Shown here one piece after another: positions 36,884 to 44,834 of a stretch of 64,000 nt of DNA (position 1 is the first letter of the stretch; each line of letters begins with the position of its first letter). The notes beneath the pieces were generated by a model. That model worked only from the letters and a program-made list of their open reading frames with translations, made no database searches and had not been told where the DNA came from. Made by a program: the position numbers and the translations under genes. Source of the DNA: CALBPI01 sp045110335 (GTDB lineage Bacteria > Pseudomonadota > Gammaproteobacteria > Steroidobacterales > Woeseiaceae); the NCBI GenBank assembly GCA_045110335.1, contig JBGCGB010000015.1:124001-188000 (forward strand), given 5' to 3'.

Positions 36884-37742
36884 GCGACGCTTCGATACCT
36901 GAGCGTGCGTTCGGGTACCGCAAGACATAGCCAAGTTGGTCTGTCAGGACCCGATTATCGATCCGGCGAGACTCATTCAAGAATGACAATCTCATTGGAG
37001 AGTAAACGTTTTCGGCCTCTTCACGACTTATTAATGGCGGCGGTTTTATGCCGGTCGTTTCTGCAACAAGCAGCGCGAAAGCGGTGCTTGTCATGTGATC
37101 GCCATCAGCGATATTCACGATGGGCGGCAACGATGCTGCATTGAGTGCTGCAACAATCGCACCGGCGAGATCATCAACATGGATGCGGTTGCCTGGATTG
37201 GCGAAGGTTGGATCCAGCAACGGATCGCCGCGTTCCAGCGCTGACGTTGGCAATCTTCCGGGTCCGTAGATGCCGGCGATTCTGAATAGGCTCAGACCGA
37301 CCTCATGTTCGTCACACCACTGCCGAGCGGTTTGCTCCAGAGCGACGCGATTTTTCGCACGCTCGGTCATTGGGTTTAACGGCATTTGCTCCGTGACTGG
37401 TTGACCTTTGTGGTCGCCGTAGACGCCAGTCGTGCTCGCGACGATGAGTCGGCGTATGGACGACGAAGGAAGGTTGTTCAACAGCGTCATCAACCGTACA
37501 TCGACGCCATCGACTGTTTTAGGTGGCGCTAGATAGACAATATCGAGAGGGTCGGCGCGCAACGCCTCACTAGCCGTTATCGCCGGTCCGAGAGTCGCTG
37601 GGTCGTCGAGGTCAGCTAGCACATGCGGGGCTGCAGACGGCCGCCGCGCGAGTGACACCACGTTGCTCGCGTTTTCCTTGAGGAGTGACTTTAGCGCAGC
37701 GCCGGTGTAACCGTTACCGGCAATCAGAACGGTTGCGGTCAC
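36858..37742 (-). CDS. Extended SDR, YeeZ-like, lacking the catalytic Tyr
   Basis: A 294-residue NAD(P)-binding protein with glycine loop LIAGNGYTGAAL and the extended-SDR landmarks VASTTGVYGD and FRIAGIYGPGRLP. Where the family has YxxxK it reads TERAKNR, so Thr replaces the catalytic Tyr; YeeZ-like proteins are known to be atypical here. The start is GTG at 37742, overlapping the hemY stop by four bases, so it is at the end of the hem operon. Substrate unknown. Confidence 0.8.
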   Translation of the reverse strand: MTATVLIAGNGYTGAALKSLLKENASNVVSLARRPSAAPHVLADLDDPATLGPAITASEALRADPLDIVYLAPPKTVDGVDVRLMTLLNNLPSSSIRRLIVASTTGVYGDHKGQPVTEQMPLNPMTERAKNRVALEQTARQWCDEHEVGLSLFRIAGIYGPGRLPTSALERGDPLLDPTFANPGNRIHVDDLAGAIVAALNAASLPPIVNIADGDHMTSTAFALLVAETTGIKPPPLISREEAENVYSPMRLSFLNESRRIDNRVLTDQLGYVLRYPNARSGIEASLKAESASS

Positions 37743-38935
37743 GAATCTTTGGGCTCGGGCAGTGCGAGCGTGTCGCCTGCGGCCAACTTGAGTCCTCGCT
37801 TGAATGCATCCGCCGCTGCGCCACTTTCGCCCAATTGGGTGAGCAATTGGCCGTAACTAGCCAGTGCTTGTGGCGAGGCGTGAATAGCGATCGAAGATTC
37901 GATATAGCTGCGCGCCTTACCCCAAAGCTTGTTGGTCATGCACAACCGTCCCGTGGTCAGTAACAATTCCGCATCGTTGTCGCGCTTGGCGAGCCAGTTC
38001 TCTGCGTTTCGCAATTGTTCGGCCGGGTTTTCCGAGACGATCTCGCCATACTGAAGCACCAGTCCTGGGTCCCAGTCTGATTTCAGCAGCTTGCGGGTTT
38101 CCTGCTCTGCCACATCGGACTGACCAATCTGGCGCAGAGCGCGAACGTAGGCGTTACGCAGACGAGGGTTGTTGCGATGGGCTTTGGGCAACTCAAGCCA
38201 CTCGCGGGCCACATCGCCGTTCACTTGTCCGGCTTCTTCGAAGCGATGCAAGTAGACGTCGACATACCAGGCATTGAGGACTTCTTTTTCAGGTTTGCCG
38301 AGGCGCGAAAGCCGCGGTAGCAAATCGCCAAGCTGTCGCCAATCGCCAAGGTCATGATAGAGACGACCCAATAAAACCGCCGCCTGACCACGTCCTTTTT
38401 CCTGATCATCCAACTGTCTTAGCGTTGCTTGAGCCAGTTCATGCTGACCGTGCGCAATCTGCAGTTCTGCTTGCGTCAGCAGGATCGCACTGTTGGCATC
38501 CGGTTCATTCTCGTAGGCGAGCTTAAGCCAATTGTCGCGCCGTTCATCCTGGTTTTGTAATTGAGCGGCACGTGCAGCTGCCAGGTAATTCAGCAAAGGT
38601 GCATCGGCGTGCGTTGCCCCGCGGGTTAGCATGCGTTCGCCCTTGGCGTAATTGCCTTCAGCGATTTCGATAAGACCTTGCGTGAACCGCTTGCCGGCAC
38701 GACGACCACGATAGCCGGCGGCCGCTTCACCGAGTTTTCTGGGTGCGCGAATCAGTTTCACAGCAAGCCACGCGGTTAATAATGTCATGGCAATCAAGAA
38801 CACCAGCACGGGAACCGACATCTCAACGACGTAGCCGCGAAAATTGATGACAACGTAACCTGGGTCTGCCATCAGAAACTGGGCAGCGATGGTACCGATC
38901 ACCAAAGCGACCACGAAAAGTAGCGCGAGCTTCAT
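37739..38935 (-). CDS. hemY: HemY-like TPR membrane protein
   Basis: A 398-residue inner-membrane protein with two N-terminal helices (LALLFVVALVIGTIAAQFL and VLVFLIAMTLLTAWLAVKL) and a TPR-rich periplasmic part. It belongs to the gammaproteobacterial HemY family found behind hemCDX and is not the oxygen-dependent protoporphyrinogen oxidase of the same name. Its exact function in heme synthesis is unclear. It overlaps hemX by an ATGA. Confidence 0.9.
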   Translation of the reverse strand: MKLALLFVVALVIGTIAAQFLMADPGYVVINFRGYVVEMSVPVLVFLIAMTLLTAWLAVKLIRAPRKLGEAAAGYRGRRAGKRFTQGLIEIAEGNYAKGERMLTRGATHADAPLLNYLAAARAAQLQNQDERRDNWLKLAYENEPDANSAILLTQAELQIAHGQHELAQATLRQLDDQEKGRGQAAVLLGRLYHDLGDWRQLGDLLPRLSRLGKPEKEVLNAWYVDVYLHRFEEAGQVNGDVAREWLELPKAHRNNPRLRNAYVRALRQIGQSDVAEQETRKLLKSDWDPGLVLQYGEIVSENPAEQLRNAENWLAKRDNDAELLLTTGRLCMTNKLWGKARSYIESSIAIHASPQALASYGQLLTQLGESGAAADAFKRGLKLAAGDTLALPEPKDS

Positions 38936-40149
38936 TCTGAGATCGCCCCCACTTCCTTAAGCTGTCGCAACAGTCGCAGTGAGCCCGAGATATCCGGGCG
39001 TTCCGAAATCAGACTCAAGTCCCTGGAGCTTTGCAGCATGTCTTTGGCCGAACTTACCGCGGTGCTTCGTGTATCGAAATACTGATCGATCCAGCTCTCA
39101 GCATCTTGCAAAGTTTGTTGATAGCTGGCTGTTTCGCCCAGCAGCAGGCTGAGGCGAGCGGCTTGCAGTTGTAGCTGAAGGTTTAGACGCAGGAAGTACT
39201 CGGCATCCGGTGACAACATCGGGCGAACTTGCTCTTCCGTTTCGCGTATGCGAACCATGCTGGAGAAAAAATTGCCGGTGGATTGCTTCACGCGAGCCCA
39301 ACCTGAGACATCCGATGCCGAATCGTCATCCGCGTCATTGTCGCGATCACCGCCACGATTCAATGGCAATGTTGGCACTATGGCAGCGAGACTGCCAAGC
39401 GTTAACGTGACACCTTCGATGTCGCTCTTGTCGATTGCGCGTAGACTCGCGAGCTCGGTGGCAATCTGGCGCCGCACAGCTGTGTAGGACGGGTCGGCCA
39501 GTTCGCGCACGCGTTGATCAGCAAGTTCGAGCGCCGACGCGGCCAGCGAAGGATTGTTCGCAAGCTGCATTTGGGCGTTGGCAATTTGTAGGTAATACTC
39601 GGCCTCGGCAGTCAGCCACGCATTGCGTGATCCCGCTGAGACGCCCTGCAGCGTGACAAGCGCTTCTTCGGTATTGCGAACCCGGCCAGGGAGTGAATCC
39701 AGCAAATCCACACGATCGCGGATTTCCGATTGCAGCGACTGAGTTGTCGTTGCCTGACTCGCGACTTCGCGGGTTGCGTCTTCCAGTGCCGCAGTGAGCG
39801 TGTCGAGCCGATCATTCAGCCGCGAGACATCCCGTTGTAAGTTATCGACATCCGCCAGACTGGCTGATTCGATAATGTCACCGGTCGCCAGCGGTTGCGG
39901 ATCGCGGTCATTGGCGGCCACCGCCGCGACGGGGTCCGGTTGTTCATCGGCCGGAACCGAGAACTTTTGCCAGCCGAAAATGGCAGCAGCAATAACGATA
40001 ATGAGCAGTATGATCCAAAGCAGTCGTTTCCCGCTGCCAGAACCTTGAGCATCTTCTTTTTCGGCCTTGTCGGCCGTCTCCGGAGGTAACTCTGGAGTTG
40101 CCGCTTCTAGGGCTTGCTCTTCGCTGCTTGCCTGCTGTTCGTCAGTCAT
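38932..40149 (-). CDS. hemX: HemX-family membrane protein
   Basis: A 405-residue protein with a charged N-terminal tail, one membrane helix (LLWIILLIIVIAAAIFGW) and a large coiled-coil domain outside. It is the gammaproteobacterial HemX, often mislabelled uroporphyrinogen-III C-methyltransferase; it lacks SAM-binding motifs. Fourteen bases separate it from hemD upstream, and its stop overlaps the hemY start. Confidence 0.9.
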   Translation of the reverse strand: MTDEQQASSEEQALEAATPELPPETADKAEKEDAQGSGSGKRLLWIILLIIVIAAAIFGWQKFSVPADEQPDPVAAVAANDRDPQPLATGDIIESASLADVDNLQRDVSRLNDRLDTLTAALEDATREVASQATTTQSLQSEIRDRVDLLDSLPGRVRNTEEALVTLQGVSAGSRNAWLTAEAEYYLQIANAQMQLANNPSLAASALELADQRVRELADPSYTAVRRQIATELASLRAIDKSDIEGVTLTLGSLAAIVPTLPLNRGGDRDNDADDDSASDVSGWARVKQSTGNFFSSMVRIRETEEQVRPMLSPDAEYFLRLNLQLQLQAARLSLLLGETASYQQTLQDAESWIDQYFDTRSTAVSSAKDMLQSSRDLSLISERPDISGSLRLLRQLKEVGAISE

Positions 40150-40163
40150 GATGTCTGAATGCC

Positions 40164-40958
40164 TTATATCTGTCCGTTGTTTGCCATCTCAACGAGATCC
40201 GCAACCAGATCTTTCACTTCCGGGCCGGAGGCGAGTTTCTGGTGCGCATTGTGGCCGAGTTGTTGGGCACGCTCCAAGACTCGATGGCTCGGTGAGAGCA
40301 ATGGCGTGACGTTGAACATGCGTTGCCCACGCGTTGTGAGTGTTGTCATGATGTTATCCAAGGTCGCGACACTCAGGCAGGTCGTTGCTGACACAACGCC
40401 ACTGGCCCATCGGTCTTCCATGTATTGTACTTGTTCGGCGCTCAGTGTGGGCCGGTCGCGACGATAGGTTTCTGCGAAAACGATTTCGGCACCGCGCTGG
40501 CGCAATGTTTCGTGCAGTTTCGCCCGGCCACCAACGCCGCGTACGATCACGATACGCTTTCCCCTCAGGTCTCGAAAAACCGGCAAACGAAGTAATGACT
40601 CCGAATCAAATCCATCACGCGCATGCAACGGCTGACTGATGCCTTTGGTCGCGAGTTCGCGGGCGGTCGACGGTCCGATGGCAGCGACTTGCGCACCGTT
40701 GTTGATGAGTCGGCTAACCTCATCCAGACCCCAGGTCACGGCGTTCGGGCTAATAAAAATCACCCAATCGGCTTCGTCACCGGTATGCACGGGCTTTACC
40801 GGCTCGATACTGATACCCGGGAGTAAGACGGGGAGTCCGCCGGCCTCAGTGACTGCGCGCGCAAAGGGTTCAGCCTGTGTCACGGCGCGCGTGATCAGGA
40901 TGCCCTTGTTGGCTAACGCCGCTTCTTCAGATGGACTGTTCAATGAGTCTGGCTGCAC
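40164..40958 (-). CDS. hemD: Uroporphyrinogen-III synthase
   Basis: Cyclises hydroxymethylbilane to uroporphyrinogen III. The protein is about 264 residues with the two-domain HemD pattern: ILITRAVTQAEPFARAVTEAGG, WVIFISPNAV, AAIGPSTARELATKG and VSATTCLSVATLDNI. The start is uncertain: the GTG at 40958 overlaps the hemC end by 32 bases, and shorter starts exist. Second gene of the hem operon. Confidence 0.92.
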   Translation of the reverse strand: MQPDSLNSPSEEAALANKGILITRAVTQAEPFARAVTEAGGLPVLLPGISIEPVKPVHTGDEADWVIFISPNAVTWGLDEVSRLINNGAQVAAIGPSTARELATKGISQPLHARDGFDSESLLRLPVFRDLRGKRIVIVRGVGGRAKLHETLRQRGAEIVFAETYRRDRPTLSAEQVQYMEDRWASGVVSATTCLSVATLDNIMTTLTTRGQRMFNVTPLLSPSHRVLERAQQLGHNAHQKLASGPEVKDLVADLVEMANNGQI

Positions 40959-41844
40959 CTTTCTCGAGCATTTCCATGGCGATCGCTTCTCCGAGCGCCG
41001 AGGCTTTGTCGGCGGGCCCTGACGTTGCGGCTTCGATGACTTCTTTGGCGTCCGTGCTGGACAGCAGTGCTTTGACGGTGAGGCTGCCTTCGGTATTGAT
41101 CACGGCATGAACGCCCAACGGCGAATGACAGGTTGCATCCAACTTCATCGCAACAGCACGTTCGGCCGCGATGGCCTGCGCAGATTGGGTGCTCTCCAGC
41201 CGTTTCAGCAGTGCTGCTAATTCCGGTTTACTGGATAGGCACTCGATACCCACAATACCTTGACCGACAGCGGGTAGCATTTTGGTCGGCGGCAGCGATT
41301 CAGCAATTCGCTCGGCCATGCCGAGGCGTTGTAATCCCGCGCAGGCGAGCACGATGGCATCGTAGTCGCCGGCATCCAGCTTGGCGAGTCGAGTGTTGAC
41401 GTTGCCGCGCAATGGGCGAATATCGAAATCCGGACGTAGCTTTGCGAGTTGCGTTGATCTTCGCAGGCTTGAAGTACCGACCACGGCGCCTTGTGGCAAT
41501 GCGTCCAGCGTGCTGCCAACCAGCGCATCATGGGGGTCAGCACGTTCTAGTACGCAGGCGATCATGAAGCCTTCCGGCATAGTGGCTGGTACATCTTTCA
41601 TGGAGTGCACAGCAATATCCGCTTCATCTTCGAGCATGGCGTGTTCCAGCTCTTTGATAAATAATCCCTTGCCACCAATCTTGTTGAGTGACCGGTCCAG
41701 AATACGGTCACCTTTAGTGACCATCGGGACGAGCACAACGTCCTCGACATCGGGCTGTGCTTTCAGTAAATCCGCAACGTGATGCGCCTGCCAAAGGGCA
41801 AGGTCGCTCTTTCGCGTTGCGATTCTAATCGTATGTCTTGTCAT
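40927..41844 (-). CDS. hemC: Hydroxymethylbilane synthase (porphobilinogen deaminase)
   Basis: Condenses four porphobilinogens into hydroxymethylbilane. It has about 305 residues, with IATRKSDLALWQA, VGTSSLRRSTQL, RGNVNTRLAKLDAGDYDAI and the dipyrromethane-cofactor Cys in DATCHSPLG. ATG at 41844 has GGGGA six bases upstream and removes a four-residue leader. First gene of the hemC-hemD-hemX-hemY operon. Confidence 0.95.
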   Translation of the reverse strand: MTRHTIRIATRKSDLALWQAHHVADLLKAQPDVEDVVLVPMVTKGDRILDRSLNKIGGKGLFIKELEHAMLEDEADIAVHSMKDVPATMPEGFMIACVLERADPHDALVGSTLDALPQGAVVGTSSLRRSTQLAKLRPDFDIRPLRGNVNTRLAKLDAGDYDAIVLACAGLQRLGMAERIAESLPPTKMLPAVGQGIVGIECLSSKPELAALLKRLESTQSAQAIAAERAVAMKLDATCHSPLGVHAVINTEGSLTVKALLSSTDAKEVIEAATSGPADKASALGEAIAMEMLEKGAARLIEQSI

Positions 41845-41966
41845 TAATATCCCCACAACCGGTGCTTCGTAACCCGCCTGTTACGTGCCGGTGAAGACGC
41901 TACTCTAGCGCCAAATCGTGTGGATTGCAGGGTTCGGGGCGGCGTTTTGCCGACCCGGATTCGATT

Positions 41967-42428
41967 TTATTTGCAGTGCTCGCCGATGGCGCGTTGAACC
42001 TCAGCGCGGGCATCGAGGATTTCTTCGTCAGTTAGATAGGCTTTTTCGCCATTATCCAGCACCTTATACAACCGTCGAGCTTGTGCGAACTGGTTCATTT
42101 TCTTGCGCGCAGCATCGCAACTTTTGCGATGAAATTCGGCTTCTTCGGGCGACATTTTGGGTTCATCCGCACCCGTTCTGCGTGCGTAAAAGGCCTGACT
42201 TTGCTCATCGCGCAGTTTTTGGGCTGCGGCTAACTTCTCGCTGGCGGCGGCAGTGTCTGTCCGTTTGCTTTCGATATCGCTGCTGACTACGGCGTTGTCA
42301 TCGCCGGGCTGATCGGAATAGTGCACAACGCCGTCCTTATCCACCCACTTGTAGATCTGCGCTTCCGCGGCGTTCGAAAGCAACAGCACAGCGATCAAAA
42401 AGCCCAAAATACATTTAGAGACGGTCAT
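41967..42428 (-). CDS. DUF4124 domain secreted protein
   Basis: A protein of about 153 residues with a signal peptide (KCILGFLIAVLLLSNAAEA) followed by the DUF4124 signature IYKWVDKDGVVHYSDQP. The rest is charged and helical. Such proteins are common in gammaproteobacteria; the function is unknown. ATG at 42428 has AGGA eight bases upstream; another ATG nine bases earlier lacks room for a ribosome site. Confidence 0.85.
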   Translation of the reverse strand: MTVSKCILGFLIAVLLLSNAAEAQIYKWVDKDGVVHYSDQPGDDNAVVSSDIESKRTDTAAASEKLAAAQKLRDEQSQAFYARRTGADEPKMSPEEAEFHRKSCDAARKKMNQFAQARRLYKVLDNGEKAYLTDEEILDARAEVQRAIGEHCK

Positions 42429-42541
42429 TGAGTGCATCCTTGATTGATGGGCGCACAAACGCCCTGCTCCATGATGTTATCGCAAACGAATGTCAGAAAC
42501 AGTGATCAGGCGCTCAATTTGTTGGTTTCAAGACACAAAAA

Positions 42542-42564
42542 AGCGGGCCTCGATGAGGCCCGCT
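42542..42564 (-). terminator. Rho-independent terminator after amtB
   Basis: AGCGGGCCT-CGATG-AGGCCCGCT, 9-base arms. Read on the minus strand it is followed by a run of Ts (plus-strand A run at 42536-42542), downstream of the minus-strand glnK-amtB operon and ahead of the DUF4124 gene. Confidence 0.88.
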
Positions 42565-42593
42565 CAAACTGATGCCCTGCGGGGGGCTCAGTA

Positions 42594-42632
42594 CTTTCAG
42601 TCAGCAGTTTGGAGGGGGATCCTGACTGAAAG
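42594..42632. repeat. 11-base inverted repeat beside the amtB terminator
   Basis: CTTTCAGTCAG (42594-42604) and CTGACTGAAAG (42622-42632) are perfect complements around a 17-base G-rich loop. It lies between the amtB stop (42674) and the T-run terminator, so the transcript would carry this stem first. It could be a 3'-end protecting stem or regulator site. Confidence 0.55.
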
Positions 42633-42673
42633 GTTTAAGTTACGCTAACTTTGTGACATTTCGATGAACACAA

Positions 42674-43942
42674 TCATTCCGATGATGTTGTGAACTCGGG
42701 ATACGCCTCCAGGCCGCATTCCGCGATATCAACGCCGTTGTATTCTTCCTCTTCCGAAACCCGTATGCCAATGACCATTTTGATCAGGAACCATACGGCA
42801 AAGCTCGTTAAGAAGACCCAGGCGAATATCGACACCATGCCGATCAGCTGCCACTTGAAGTTAGCATCACCGTTGGTTAGTGGCACGGCCATTAGGCCCC
42901 AGATGCCGACGACGCCATGAACGGAAATCGCACCGACCGGATCATCGATCTTCAGCTTATCAAGCATCACAATCGCACCGACGACCAGCAACCCACCGAC
43001 GATGCCAATCGCAGTCGCTGCCAATGGCGTTGGTGTCAACGGCTCTGCGGTAATCGCGACCAGTCCGGCCAGCGCGCCGTTTAGCGCCATCGTCAGGTCT
43101 GCTTTGCCGAACCAGAGTTTGGCGAATAGTAATGCGGCGACCAATCCACCGGCTGCGGCCATGTTGGTATTAACCATGATCAACGCGACTGCGTTGGCAT
43201 TGTCGACACCGGTAATTTGCAGCTGCGAGCCACCATTAAACCCGAACCATCCAAGCCAGAGAATCAGTGTACCCAACGCGGCGAGCGGCAGGTTGGCGCC
43301 CGGAATCGGATGAACCGTACCGTCTTTGCCATATTTGCCTTTCCGCGCGCCGAGCAAGATCACGCCAGCTAACGCGGCGGCAGCACCGCAAAGGTGAACA
43401 ACGCCCGAGCCGGCGAAATCCTGGAAGCCGCCGGTTTGTAGCCAGCCACCGCCCCATTTCCAAAAGCCCTGAACCGGATAGATTAAACCCGTCAAAACGA
43501 TCGTGAAGATGAAGAAAGCGCCAAGCTTCATGCGCTCGGCAACAGCACCCGACACAATCGACATGGCGGTTGCAACAAACACAACCTGGAAAAAGAAGTC
43601 TGAAAGCCCTGAATAATAGGCGTCACCGGCGAGCACGGCATCCGCCGTGTTGTCGGTTTGACCCAGCGGGGAGATCGCTGCCAAAGCGTTGAACAAGCCT
43701 CCCGCAAAATCATCGCCCGGATACATAATGCTGTATCCACACAACATGTACATGATGCAGGCGATTGAATAAAGACCGACGTTCTTGGTCAAAATTTCGG
43801 CCGTGTTTTTGGATCGCACAAGGCCCGATTCGAGCATCGTGAATCCGGCGGCCATCCACATGACGAGCGCGCCCATCATGAGGAAATAAAAGGTGTCTAG
43901 CGCGTAGCTAATACCGCTGACTGTACTGGTTAACTCTTCCAC
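42674..43942 (-). CDS. amtB: Ammonium transporter
   Basis: Inner-membrane ammonium channel, 422 residues and 11 helices, without the cleaved signal of E. coli AmtB. It has ESGLVRSKNTAEIL, the twin pore histidines in VVHLCGAAAAL and ISVHGVVGIWG, and GWFGFNGGSQL. The start is GTG with GGGAGAA seven bases upstream. glnK lies 24 bases before it, so PII and its channel are co-transcribed; GlnK binds and shuts AmtB when nitrogen is ample. Confidence 0.95.
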   Translation of the reverse strand: MEELTSTVSGISYALDTFYFLMMGALVMWMAAGFTMLESGLVRSKNTAEILTKNVGLYSIACIMYMLCGYSIMYPGDDFAGGLFNALAAISPLGQTDNTADAVLAGDAYYSGLSDFFFQVVFVATAMSIVSGAVAERMKLGAFFIFTIVLTGLIYPVQGFWKWGGGWLQTGGFQDFAGSGVVHLCGAAAALAGVILLGARKGKYGKDGTVHPIPGANLPLAALGTLILWLGWFGFNGGSQLQITGVDNANAVALIMVNTNMAAAGGLVAALLFAKLWFGKADLTMALNGALAGLVAITAEPLTPTPLAATAIGIVGGLLVVGAIVMLDKLKIDDPVGAISVHGVVGIWGLMAVPLTNGDANFKWQLIGMVSIFAWVFLTSFAVWFLIKMVIGIRVSEEEEYNGVDIAECGLEAYPEFTTSSE

Positions 43943-43966
43943 TCTGTTTTTCTCCCTTGCGTGACG

Positions 43967-44305
43967 CTAAACGGCTTCAGCGCCGGTTTCGCCTGTGCGA
44001 ATACGAATCGCTTGTTCTAGTTGTGTGACGAAAATCTTGCCGTCGCCGATCTTGCCGGTTCTGGCCGTGTTGACGATGGCCTCGATGACTTGCTCGGCGA
44101 CGTCATCGTCAACGGCCAGTTCTATTTTTGATTTTGGAAGGAAGTCGACAACGTATTCCGCACCCCGGTAGAGCTCAGTGTGACCACGTTGTCGGCCAAA
44201 GCCTTTGACCTCGGTGACGGTAATGCCTTGTATGCCAATATCGGCGACGGCTTGACGGACATCGTCAAGCTTAAAAGGCTTAATGATTGCGGTGATCAGC
44301 TTCAT
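43967..44305 (-). CDS. glnK: Nitrogen regulatory protein PII
   Basis: A 112-residue trimeric signal protein. The T-loop has RGAEYVVDFLPKSKIEL with the uridylylation Tyr51 in RGAEY, and the B- and C-loops are intact (NTARTGKIGDGKIFV, RIRTGE). ATG at 44305 has AGGAGT upstream; the long frame upstream is not protein-like. It sits next to amtB, the typical glnK arrangement. Confidence 0.95.
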   Translation of the reverse strand: MKLITAIIKPFKLDDVRQAVADIGIQGITVTEVKGFGRQRGHTELYRGAEYVVDFLPKSKIELAVDDDVAEQVIEAIVNTARTGKIGDGKIFVTQLEQAIRIRTGETGAEAV

Positions 44306-44340
44306 GAGTACTCCTGTATTGTGCGCATGAACCAATGACC

Positions 44341-44358
44341 TAGCAGGACTCATGCCAA
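44341..44358 (-). promoter_or_regulatory. Sigma-54-type promoter for glnK-amtB
   Basis: On the minus strand it reads TTGGCATGAGTCCTGCTA: GG and GC exactly ten bases apart, close to TGGCACG-N4-TTGCA. It lies 36 bases upstream of the glnK ATG, the right distance for a start site around 44332. Confidence 0.75.
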
Positions 44359-44441
44359 CTAATAAGTGCCTGATAAGTATCAGTAAAGTTTTTATTGGTG
44401 CTGATTTGGTGCGGCCAAACAGTGCATTCGGTGGTACTTGA

Positions 44442-44456
44442 GCACTATTTTGGTGC
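44442..44456. promoter_or_regulatory. NtrC-type binding site
   Basis: GCACTATTTTGGTGC (minus: GCACCAAAATAGTGC) is one base off the NtrC consensus GCACCAAAATGGTGC. It is about 95 bases upstream of the sigma-54 box, the usual position for an activator, and implies nitrogen-limitation control of glnK-amtB. Another TTGGTGC half site lies near 44405. Confidence 0.7.
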
Positions 44457-44536
44457 GTTATTGCTTGATGGATAAATATGGCATGATTGCCCACAAATTC
44501 AGTCATCGTCGTTGTGACGATCAAGTGAGACTAGTC

Positions 44537-44785
44537 ATGATCAATGAAGAAGTGCTGCGGGGCCTCGCCGGCAAACTGGCGGGCGCGGTGCCGCAGAATT
44601 TAAAAACAGCCGGCGAAGATATTGAACGCAATTTTCGCCAAGTGTTGCGTAGCGGACTTGGCAAGATGGATCTGGTTTCTCGCGAAGAGTTTGATGTCCA
44701 GGCAGCAGTGCTTGCGCGGACGCGTCAAAAGCTCGAACAGCTCGAGCAAGACATCGCGACGTTAACGGAGTCACTCGAAGAATAA
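44537..44785 (+). CDS. ubiK: Ubiquinone biosynthesis accessory factor UbiK
   Basis: An 82-residue coiled-coil protein (formerly YqiC, BMFP domain) that partners UbiJ for ubiquinone synthesis. The sequence LRGLAGKLAGAVPQNLKTAGEDIERNF and the coiled coil AVLARTRQKLEQLEQDIATL are typical. The ATG at 44537 is the natural start; the frame upstream would run into the nitrogen promoter region. It precedes yifB as in many gammaproteobacteria. UbiJ is about 14 kb away in this window. Confidence 0.93.
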   Translation: MINEEVLRGLAGKLAGAVPQNLKTAGEDIERNFRQVLRSGLGKMDLVSREEFDVQAAVLARTRQKLEQLEQDIATLTESLEE

Positions 44786-44834
44786 CCGGCCATGTTGTGC
44801 CCTATTTTTCGCCGGTAAAACACCGGAGAAAAAA

